A DNA stretch of 64,000 nucleotides from Arcobacter ellisii (GTDB taxonomy: Bacteria; Campylobacterota; Campylobacteria; Campylobacterales; Arcobacteraceae): NCBI RefSeq assembly GCF_003544915.1, contig NZ_CP032097.1, forward strand, positions 868,001-932,000, given 5' to 3'. The translations under genes and the position numbers were made by a program. Within the stretch, counting starts at the first letter, position 1; each line of letters starts with the position of its first letter. The notes beneath the pieces are model-generated. The model ran no database searches and had not been told where the DNA came from. It saw only the letters and a program-made list of their open reading frames with translations. Positions 56,956-64,000 of the stretch are shown here, piece after piece.

Positions 56956-58230
56956 ATGATGAGAAAAATATTTGCAAAAGCAATCGTTACATCAGCGTTA
57001 TTAGGTGGAATGTTAGTTCACGCTGCTGATACTATCAAAGTTGGAGTTTTACACTCTCTTTCAGGAACTATGGCAATTAGTGAAACAACACTAAAAGATA
57101 CAGTTTTAATGTTAATTGAAGAGCAAAACAAAAAAGGTGGAGTTTTAGGTAAAAAACTAGAACCAGTTGTTGTTGACCCAGCTTCAAACTGGCCATTATT
57201 TGCTGAAAAAATGAGAGGACTTTTAACAAAAGATAAAGTTGATGTAACTTTTGGTTGTTGGACATCAGTTTCAAGAAAATCTGTTCTTCCAGTTGTTGAA
57301 GAATTAAATGGATTATTATTCTATCCAGTTCAATATGAAGGTGAAGAGTCTTCTAAAAATGTATTCTATACAGGTGCTGCGCCAAACCAACAAGCAATTC
57401 CTGCAGTTGATTATCTTATGAAAGATATGGGAGTAAAAAGATTTGTTTTAGCAGGAACTGACTATGTATATCCTAGAACTACAAACAAAATTTTAGAAGC
57501 TTATTTAATCTCAAAAGGTGTTAAAAAAGAAGATATTATGATTAATTATACGCCATTTGGTCACTCTGATTGGCAATCAATTGTAAGTGATATCAAAAAA
57601 TTTGGTTCAACTGGTGTTAAAACTGCTGTTGTATCTACAATCAATGGTGATGCAAATGTTCCATTTTATAAAGAGTTAGGAAATCAAGGTATTAAATCTG
57701 AAGATATTCCAGTTGTTGCATTTAGTGTTGGTGAAGAAGAACTTTCAGGAATTGATACAAAACCTTTAGTTGGGCATTTAGCTGCGTGGAATTATTTCCA
57801 AAGTGCTGAATCAAAAGTAAATAGTGACTTTATCAAAACTTGGAAAACATATATCAAAGATGAAAAAAGAGTTACAAATGACCCAATGGAAGCTACATAT
57901 ATCGGGTTTAATTTATGGGTAAAAGCTGTTGAAAAAGCTGGAACTACTGATGTAAATAAAGTTAGTGATGCGATTATTGGATTAGAAGTTCCAAACTTAA
58001 CAGGTGGAAGTGCAAAAATGCTACCAAATCATCATATCACAAAACCAGTATTAATTGGAGAAATTCAAGAAGATGGACAATTTGAAACTGTATTTTCAAC
58101 AAAAGAGATTGCAGGTGATGCTTGGTCTGACTTTTTACCAGAAAGTAAAGATTTAATCGCAGATTGGACAAAACCAGTTAATTGTGGAACATACAACACA
58201 GTTACTAAAAAATGTGTAGGTACTAAATAA
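56956..58230 (+). CDS. urtA: Urea ABC transporter substrate-binding protein
   Basis: 424 residues. Signal peptide 1-23 (ending VHAAD). Type I periplasmic binding fold, with the UrtA blocks KVGVLHSLSGTMAISET, PASNWPLFAEKMRGLL, FGCWTSVSRKSVLPV, and LFYPVQYEGEE. Urea is captured in the periplasm. AAGGAG lies 4 bases before the first of two adjacent ATGs; the second (56959) has the better distance. The next gene starts 50 bases later and urtBCDE form an operon with it. Confidence 0.95.
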   Translation: MMRKIFAKAIVTSALLGGMLVHAADTIKVGVLHSLSGTMAISETTLKDTVLMLIEEQNKKGGVLGKKLEPVVVDPASNWPLFAEKMRGLLTKDKVDVTFGCWTSVSRKSVLPVVEELNGLLFYPVQYEGEESSKNVFYTGAAPNQQAIPAVDYLMKDMGVKRFVLAGTDYVYPRTTNKILEAYLISKGVKKEDIMINYTPFGHSDWQSIVSDIKKFGSTGVKTAVVSTINGDANVPFYKELGNQGIKSEDIPVVAFSVGEEELSGIDTKPLVGHLAAWNYFQSAESKVNSDFIKTWKTYIKDEKRVTNDPMEATYIGFNLWVKAVEKAGTTDVNKVSDAIIGLEVPNLTGGSAKMLPNHHITKPVLIGEIQEDGQFETVFSTKEIAGDAWSDFLPESKDLIADWTKPVNCGTYNTVTKKCVGTK

Positions 58231-58280
58231 TAAATCAAAATATGGAGGAGTTTTCTTCCATATTTCTCAAGGAAATAAAA

Positions 58281-59858
58281 ATGAATATTTTAAAAATAAT
58301 ACTCCTTAATTTATTGATTTTCTCATTTTCATACTCTTCAACTTTTGAGGAGTTATCTAGCAAATTATCAGACAATAGTTTCAAAGTAAAAGAAGATGTT
58401 TTAAATGAGTTAATAATAAATTATAAAGATGAACAAAGATTAGAAGTTTTATTACAAAATATGCTTTTAGGAAATCTATATTTTCAAAATCAAAGCAATG
58501 AAATCCTATTTTTAGAGAAAGATAGTTTTAAATCTCTATTTACAAATAATACTATTTCAAATGCTAATCAAGATGATTTTTCAAAAGTAAAAATAAATAA
58601 TAAATTAAGAAGTGTTATAAAAGCTTCACTTGCAAAAATAAATCTTTTTTCAAGTGATGAAAACAAAAGATTAAAAGCTGCAAAAAATATCTTGGAAAAT
58701 CTAGAAGTTCAAGATAAAGAGATTATTTTAGAGGCTTTAAAAAGTGAAAAAAAATCTTCAATAAAAGATATTTTACTTGAAGCAAATACAAATCTAAATG
58801 CAAAGTTTGAAACAGGTGAAGAACAACTAAAAGCAATAGAAGAGCTTGGAGGTTTTTTATCTTCAAAATCACTTGAAACTCTAAATAGTCTAAAAGAGTC
58901 AAACGATGAAAAAATAAAAATAGCTGTATCAAAAGCTTTAAAGCAAATAGAGAGTAGTAAAACTTTTTATTCGTTTATAGAAACGGCATTTTTTGGGCTT
59001 TCTCAAGGTTCAGTTTTACTTTTAGCTGCTATTGGTTTGGCTATTACTTTTGGGGTTATGAAAGTTATAAATATGGCTCATGGTGAGTTGATTATGATTG
59101 GGGCATATACAACTTATACGATTCAACAATTGATGCCAAATTTGATTGAATACTCAATAATCATCGCAATTCCTGCTGCGTTTATCGTAAGTGGAATAGT
59201 TGGTATTTTGATAGAAAGATTGGTTATAAGACATCTTTATGGAAGACCTCTTGAGACATTATTGGCAACTTTTGGAATAAGTTTAATTTTACAACAAGTG
59301 GTGAGAACAATATTTTCTCCACTAAATCAAGAGGTAAAAACTCCCTCTTGGATGAGTGGAGCCTTAGAGATAAATAGTGCTTTATCTTTGACTTACAATA
59401 GACTTTATGTTGTGATTTTTGCTTTTATTGTATTTTTTGCCATTTTATATGTGATGAAAAAAACAAGCTTAGGATTAAAAGTTAGAGCTGTTTCACAAAA
59501 TAGACCAATAGCAAGGGCTATGGGAATTCAATCAAGTAAGATTGATGCAATAACTTTTGGAATTGGTTCAGGAATAGCTGGAGTTGCTGGAGTTGCACTT
59601 TCACAGCTAACAAATGTAGGACCAAATCTTGGACAAGCTTATATTGTTGATTCATTTATGGTTGTTGTTTTTGGTGGAGTTGGAAATCTATGGGGAACAC
59701 TAATCGCTTCATTTACACTTGGAGAGATAAATAAATTTATCGAGCCACTTGCAGGGGCTGTGTTAGCGAAAGTTATTATATTGATATTTATCATTTTATT
59801 TATACAAAAAAGACCTAGAGGATTGTTTCCTCAAAAAGGTCGAGATGCACAGGATTAG
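58281..59858 (+). CDS. urtB: Urea ABC transporter permease UrtB
   Basis: 525 residues from the ATG at 58281, with AAGGAAA upstream; a longer in-frame ATG at 58242 has no ribosome site. Residues 1-18 are a signal peptide and 19-240 a helical HEAT-like domain peculiar to UrtB, followed by the LivH-type permease (about 245-525) with INMAHGELIMIGAYTTY and GRPLETLLATFGISLILQQ. Forms the channel with UrtC. Confidence 0.95.
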   Translation: MNILKIILLNLLIFSFSYSSTFEELSSKLSDNSFKVKEDVLNELIINYKDEQRLEVLLQNMLLGNLYFQNQSNEILFLEKDSFKSLFTNNTISNANQDDFSKVKINNKLRSVIKASLAKINLFSSDENKRLKAAKNILENLEVQDKEIILEALKSEKKSSIKDILLEANTNLNAKFETGEEQLKAIEELGGFLSSKSLETLNSLKESNDEKIKIAVSKALKQIESSKTFYSFIETAFFGLSQGSVLLLAAIGLAITFGVMKVINMAHGELIMIGAYTTYTIQQLMPNLIEYSIIIAIPAAFIVSGIVGILIERLVIRHLYGRPLETLLATFGISLILQQVVRTIFSPLNQEVKTPSWMSGALEINSALSLTYNRLYVVIFAFIVFFAILYVMKKTSLGLKVRAVSQNRPIARAMGIQSSKIDAITFGIGSGIAGVAGVALSQLTNVGPNLGQAYIVDSFMVVVFGGVGNLWGTLIASFTLGEINKFIEPLAGAVLAKVIILIFIILFIQKRPRGLFPQKGRDAQD

Positions 59859-59861
59859 AAG

Positions 59862-60971
59862 ATGGAAAGAAAATCAATAATTTTAAAAATTTTAGAAAAC
59901 GACAAAGGTGGAAAAATAGTTTTATCATCTTTAGCTGTTGTGGTGTTTGTGGTTGCTTTTTGTAATTTGTTTATTCCTGAAAGCTCTATTTTTCATATCT
60001 CAACTTTTACAGTTACGATTTTGGGAAAATATTTAGCTTTTGCACTTTTGGCATTGGCTTTAGATTTAGTTTGGGGATATTTGGGAATTTTATCTTTGGG
60101 TCATGGGGCATTTTTTGCTCTTGGTGGATATGCTTTTGCCATGTATTTGATGCTTCAAATTGGTGATAGGGGAGTTTATGGAAATGCTGAACTTCCAGAT
60201 TTTATGGTATTTATGAACCTAAAAGAACTTCCTTGGTTTTGGTATGGGTTTGATAATCCAGTATTTGCATTTTTTATGGTGATGTTTGTTCCAGCAATTT
60301 TGGCTTTTGTGTTTGGTTGGTTTGCTTTTAGAAGTAGGGTAACGGGAGTTTATTTATCTATCATAACTCAAGCTTTAACTTATGCTTTGATGTTGGCATT
60401 TTTTAGAAATGATATGGGATTTGGTGGAAACAATGGTTTGACGGACTTCAAAGATATTTTAGGATTTGATTTATCAGCAAATACAACAAGAGTTGCTTTA
60501 TTGATAATCACTTTTTTTGCTTTGGTTTTTGGATATTTCATTTGTAGATTTATTATAAATTCAAGACTAGGAAGAGTTGTAATCTCTATAAGAGATGCAG
60601 AAAGTAGAGTGAGGTTTTTGGGTTACAAAGTAGAGCAATATAAACTTTTTATTTTTGTGGTTTCAGCTGTATTAGCTGGAATTGCAGGGGCTTTATATGT
60701 GCCACAAGTTGCAATCATAAATCCAAATGTATTTTCTCCACTTTTTTCTATTGAGTTAGTAATTTGGGTTGCTATTGGAGGTCGTGGAACTCTGTATGGG
60801 GCAATTATAGGAGCATTTGTAGTTAGTTTTGCAAGTACATATTTTACATCGGCACTTCCTGAAGTTTGGTTATATGCTTTAGGTGGATTGTTTGTATTGG
60901 TTACTTTATATTTACCAAAAGGAATAGTTGGTTTGATGGAAACTATGAATTTAAAAATGAAAAAGGCTTAA
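59862..60971 (+). CDS. urtC: Urea ABC transporter permease UrtC
   Basis: 369 residues with around ten hydrophobic segments. LivM-type permease: LVWGYLGILSLGHGAFFALGGYAFAMY and SRLGRVVISIRDAESRVRFLGY are conserved. Partner of UrtB; starts 3 bases after it. Confidence 0.95.
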   Translation: MERKSIILKILENDKGGKIVLSSLAVVVFVVAFCNLFIPESSIFHISTFTVTILGKYLAFALLALALDLVWGYLGILSLGHGAFFALGGYAFAMYLMLQIGDRGVYGNAELPDFMVFMNLKELPWFWYGFDNPVFAFFMVMFVPAILAFVFGWFAFRSRVTGVYLSIITQALTYALMLAFFRNDMGFGGNNGLTDFKDILGFDLSANTTRVALLIITFFALVFGYFICRFIINSRLGRVVISIRDAESRVRFLGYKVEQYKLFIFVVSAVLAGIAGALYVPQVAIINPNVFSPLFSIELVIWVAIGGRGTLYGAIIGAFVVSFASTYFTSALPEVWLYALGGLFVLVTLYLPKGIVGLMETMNLKMKKA

Positions 60972-60972
60972 G

Positions 60973-61761
60973 ATGAAAACATTAAAACACAATAATGAAC
61001 AAAATATCGGTGAGCTAAAAATTGGAAATAGAATACTTCTTGTTGATGGTGTAAGCGTTAGTTTTGATGGATTTAAGGCTTTAAATAATCTTAGTTTTTC
61101 CATAGATTATGGTGAACTAAGATGTATTATTGGAGCAAATGGAGCTGGAAAATCAACAATGATGGATGTTGTAACAGGTAAAACAAAACCAGATGAGGGG
61201 CATGTAGTTTTTGGAGAAGCTGTTGATTTATTGAGTTTAGACGAACCAACTATTGCTCAAATTGGAATAGGAAGAAAGTTTCAAAAACCAACAGTATTTC
61301 AAAACCATACAGTTTTTGAAAACCTAGAACTTGCCATGAAAGATGATAAAAGATTTTTCAAAACACTTTTTTCAAAATTAAGAGCTGAGCAAAAAGATAA
61401 AATCGAAGAAACTATGAAACTAATAGGTCTAAAAGAGTTATACAACCAAGATGCAGGAATTTTATCACACGGTCAAAAACAGTGGTTAGAAATTGGAATG
61501 TTAATCATGCAAGAGCCAAAACTTCTGCTTGTAGATGAACCAGTTGCAGGAATGACACCACAAGAAGTGGAAAAAACAGCAGAGATTTTGACAAGTTTAG
61601 CAAAAAATAATGCAGTTGTAGTTGTAGAACATGATATGGAGTTTATAAGAAGTATCGCAAAAAAAGTGACGGTTTTACATGAGGGTTCTGTTTTGGCTGA
61701 GGGTAGTATGGACTCAATACAAAACAATGAAAAAGTGCGAAAAGTATACCTAGGAGAATAA
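60973..61761 (+). CDS. urtD: Urea ABC transporter ATPase UrtD
   Basis: 262 residues. Walker A GANGAGKST, Q-loop in GRKFQKPTVF, signature LSHGQKQWLEIGM (H in place of the second G/S), Walker B LLLVDEPVAGM, and H-loop VEHDMEF. LivG-type. One base after urtC; its stop overlaps urtE by one base. Confidence 0.95.
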   Translation: MKTLKHNNEQNIGELKIGNRILLVDGVSVSFDGFKALNNLSFSIDYGELRCIIGANGAGKSTMMDVVTGKTKPDEGHVVFGEAVDLLSLDEPTIAQIGIGRKFQKPTVFQNHTVFENLELAMKDDKRFFKTLFSKLRAEQKDKIEETMKLIGLKELYNQDAGILSHGQKQWLEIGMLIMQEPKLLLVDEPVAGMTPQEVEKTAEILTSLAKNNAVVVVEHDMEFIRSIAKKVTVLHEGSVLAEGSMDSIQNNEKVRKVYLGE

Positions 61762-62459
61762 TGATGTTAAAACTAGAAAAAATAAATCAATATTACGGAC
61801 AAAGCCATACTTTATGGGATTTGAATTTAGAGATAAAAAAAGGAAGATGTACTTGTCTTATGGGAAGAAATGGAGTTGGAAAAACTACGATTAGTAAAGT
61901 AATCATGGGTTTACTTCCTGTAAAAGATGGAAAAATTATTTATGAGGGAAATGATATTTCAAAACTTTCAGACTTCCAAAGAGCAGGAATAGCAATAGGT
62001 TATGTTCCACAAGGAAGAGAGATTTTTTCACAACTAACAGTAAAAGAAAATCTTGAAATCGGAGTAATGACAAATCGAAATAAAATCAAAAAAATCCCAG
62101 ATAAAATCTACGATTTATTTCCAGTTTTAAAAGATATGGCAAATAGAAAAGGCGGAGATTTAAGTGGAGGGCAACAACAGCAGTTGGCAATCGGAAGAGC
62201 TTTATGTATCGACCCAAACTTTTTAATCCTAGATGAACCAAGTGAAGGAATCCAACCAAATATCGTAGCTCAAATAGGGCAAGTTATCGATTATCTCACA
62301 AAAGAAGAACAAATTACAGTATTGCTAGTAGAGCAAAAACTACCCTTTGCTAGACGACATGGGGATGATTTTTATGTAATTGATAGAGGAAGTGTAGTTG
62401 CAAATGGAGAAATAGGGCAACTTAGTGATGAGATTATTAGGAAGTATATGTCAGTTTAG
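61761..62459 (+). CDS. urtE: Urea ABC transporter ATPase UrtE
   Basis: 232 residues. LivF-type ATPase: Walker A GRNGVGKTT, signature LSGGQQQQLAIGRAL, Walker B FLILDEPSEGI, and the H-loop position reads VEQKL as in other LivF proteins. Two adjacent ATGs can start it. Last urt gene; the urease genes start after a 139-base gap. Confidence 0.95.
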   Translation: MMLKLEKINQYYGQSHTLWDLNLEIKKGRCTCLMGRNGVGKTTISKVIMGLLPVKDGKIIYEGNDISKLSDFQRAGIAIGYVPQGREIFSQLTVKENLEIGVMTNRNKIKKIPDKIYDLFPVLKDMANRKGGDLSGGQQQQLAIGRALCIDPNFLILDEPSEGIQPNIVAQIGQVIDYLTKEEQITVLLVEQKLPFARRHGDDFYVIDRGSVVANGEIGQLSDEIIRKYMSV

Positions 62460-62598
62460 GGGTTTTTATATAAAAAGTATTTTTAAACTGGAAAATGAAG
62501 ACCCTAAAACTATATATTATTTATACAGGTGAAGAAAAAGTAATCTATCTTTTTTTGATAAAATATTTATAGACAAAAGAGCGATTTTTAGGAGAAAA
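62460..62598 (+). other. Gap between urt and ure genes
   Basis: 139 bases. It has imperfect inverted repeats (CAGTTTA at 62452-62458 with TAAACTG at 62484-62490; alternative TTTAGGG with CCCTAAA at 62502-62508) that could act as terminator or attenuator. AGGAG precedes ureD. Confidence 0.35.
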
Positions 62599-63351
62599 AT
62601 GAGTATTAAATTTACTTTTAAAGATGATAAATTTTCTTTAGATAAATTACAACTTCCTTCAAGACACTATCATTTTAACGATAATGAAAACTATATAAAG
62701 TTATTAAATATTGGTGAGGGGATTTTTCCAAAGGATAAAATAAGAACATCTTTAAGCCTTGATAATTCAAACTTAATCCTTACAACTGAATCAGCTACAA
62801 AAATATATCCTAGCAAAAAAGAGTTTGGAATCCAAAAAATTGACATTGTTTTGAAAAACAACTCAAATTTAGAGTTTATAAATGATGAGTTGATTTTGTA
62901 CAAAGAGTCACGTTATATTCAGTTTTTTAATCTAAAAAGTGATGAAAATTCAACTTTTTTTTATACAGATATTTTAAGTCGTGGAAGAAGTTTTGAGAAT
63001 TTTGATTTTTCAAATATGCTTATTAAAAATTCATTTTATTGTGAAAAAAGTATGGAATATATGGAAAAATTTGATGTAAAAGGTGTTGAACTAAAAGATT
63101 ATATCATTAGAAAAAGCAGTAATAATTTTATTTTTGCGAAGATTTATATAAAAACAAAAAACAATGAAGAGTTTTTAAATAAGATTTATTTGGAAAAGTT
63201 TGAGAGTTTTACATACACTAAAAATAAAAAAATCATTCTTGGAGTAATCAGTTCAAACAATATGTTTGAGTTAAAAAATCAAATTTTTAAGATTTGGGAA
63301 CTTTATAGAAAAGAGTTAAATAAAAATAAATTTAATTTAGGTAAACAATAA
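62599..63351 (+). CDS. ureD: Urease accessory protein UreD
   Basis: 250 residues. It scaffolds nickel delivery to urease with UreF and UreG. Family landmarks: TTESATKIYPSKKE, LEFINDELILYKESRY, and FFYTDILSRGRSFENFDF. It is placed first, ahead of the structural gene, as in other Arcobacter-type urease clusters. AGGAG lies before the ATG. Confidence 0.9.
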   Translation: MSIKFTFKDDKFSLDKLQLPSRHYHFNDNENYIKLLNIGEGIFPKDKIRTSLSLDNSNLILTTESATKIYPSKKEFGIQKIDIVLKNNSNLEFINDELILYKESRYIQFFNLKSDENSTFFYTDILSRGRSFENFDFSNMLIKNSFYCEKSMEYMEKFDVKGVELKDYIIRKSSNNFIFAKIYIKTKNNEEFLNKIYLEKFESFTYTKNKKIILGVISSNNMFELKNQIFKIWELYRKELNKNKFNLGKQ

Positions 63352-63360
63352 GGAGGAAAG

Positions 63361-64000
63361 ATGTTTTTAACAAATAGGGAACAAGAAAAGTTATTGATTT
63401 ATACAGCTTCAAAATTAGCCTTAGAGCGAAAAGAAAGAGGTTTAAAACTAAACTATCCAGAAGCTGTGGCAATTATTAGTTCATATATAATTGAGGGTGC
63501 TAGAGATGGAAAAAGTGTTGCACAACTTATGGTTGATGCTACAAAAATTCTAAAAGAGGATGATGTACTTGAAGGTGTTGCATCTATGATGTATATGGTT
63601 CAAGTTGAAGCAACATTTGAAGATGGAACAAAGTTGGTTACAGTACACAATCCAATTTCTTATGATAAAAATAAACTAATTCCTGGAGAATATCTTGTAG
63701 ATGAGGGAGAAATAGAACTAAACGCTTCAAAAGATATTATTACAATTGAAATAGAAAACAAAGGTGATAGACCTATTCAAGTGGGTTCACACTATCACTT
63801 TTTTGAAGTAAATAAAGAACTTAGTTTTGAAAGAGTTAAAGCTTATGGAAAAAGAATAGATATTCCAGCAGGAACATCTGTAAGATTTGAGCCAGGAAGT
63901 AAAAAAAGTGTAAACTTGATTGATTTTGCAGGACGTAGATATATGAGTGGATTTAATGGTTTGGTTGAAGGTTTTTTAGATGATGAGGCTACAAAAGTAA
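63361..64000 (+). CDS. ureAB: Urease gamma/beta fused subunit (partial, 3' end cut)
   Basis: The frame stays open from the ATG at 63361, preceded by AGGAGG, to the window end, giving 213 residues. Residues 1-~103 are the gamma subunit ([37 protein letters not shown]) and about 104 onward the beta subunit ([45 protein letters not shown]). This is the fused arrangement of Helicobacter UreA. The catalytic ureC should follow. Confidence 0.95.
   Translation, partial: MFLTNREQEKLLIYTASKLALERKERGLKLNYPEAVAIISSYIIEGARDGKSVAQLMVDATKILKEDDVLEGVASMMYMVQVEATFEDGTKLVTVHNPISYDKNKLIPGEYLVDEGEIELNASKDIITIEIENKGDRPIQVGSHYHFFEVNKELSFERVKAYGKRIDIPAGTSVRFEPGSKKSVNLIDFAGRRYMSGFNGLVEGFLDDEATKV

Noticed and set aside
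62452-62508. Riboswitch or attenuator between urtE and ureD
   Set aside because: Only weak, competing inverted repeats are present and no known riboswitch core is visible.
1-64000. tRNA, rRNA, CRISPR arrays, insertion sequences, prophage genes
   Set aside because: I looked through the intergenic stretches and found no cloverleaf, spaced repeats, transposase or phage gene; all gaps are 310 bases or less.

Overview
The window looks like a chromosomal segment of an Arcobacter-type Campylobacterota, probably Aliarcobacter close to A. butzleri. The reasons are very AT-rich DNA, a short campylobacterial RecO, the order ruvA-ddl-hydrolase-murF-HIT, a fused urease gamma/beta gene as in Helicobacter, abundant chemoreceptors and diguanylate cyclases, and ribosomal genes ending at infA. 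The species assignment is inference; no 16S rRNA gene is present. I saw no tRNA, rRNA, insertion sequence, prophage or CRISPR array.

Layout. 1-7.4 kb: end of an HDOD gene, recO, ppnP, a tandem NosL-type protein, an Aer-PAS diguanylate cyclase, superoxide reductase, thiL, truD and a small CheZ-like protein. 7.4-9.6 kb: a chemoreceptor with a periplasmic CxxCH haem site. 9.7-14 kb: ruvA, ddl, a hydrolase, murF and HIT as one run. 14-16.6 kb: an unknown membrane/zinc-ribbon protein and a DadA-like oxidoreductase. 16.8-27.5 kb: the S10-spc ribosomal operon from rpsJ to infA, behind a consensus promoter. 27.6-32.5 kb: a small HTH gene, an atypical uracil-DNA glycosylase, a lipoprotein, aspS and an orphan ZnuA-like protein. 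32.6-43.5 kb: a soluble Cache-CheW protein, YgiQ radical SAM enzyme, two different adenylate kinases, a CinA-domain protein, the uvrC-alr-Sel1 run and a GNAT enzyme. 43.5-55.1 kb: signalling genes (haem diguanylate cyclase, receiver-PAS protein, chemoreceptor, response regulator and two hybrid kinases) interspersed with PnuC, a kinase, a glutathione peroxidase and SapC. 55.1-56.8 kb: an interrupted DUF2721 gene, a Nudix hydrolase, a CcdAB toxin-antitoxin pair and a 48-residue protein. 57-64 kb: urtABCDE urea importer followed by ureD and ureAB, cut by the window end.

How the genes work together. Urea is captured and imported by UrtABCDE and handed to urease, whose first genes follow directly. 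The signalling genes appear to link redox sensing (two CxxCH haem sensors and an Aer-type PAS) to chemotaxis and cyclic di-GMP. Most of the window is core housekeeping. The points most worth checking are the in-frame stop in the DUF2721 gene, the CheZ-like phosphatase candidate, the soluble double-Cache-CheW protein, the C-terminal CheR-tether motif, the paired adenylate kinases, the operator-like palindromes, and several enzymes whose usual catalytic or metal-binding residues are changed.
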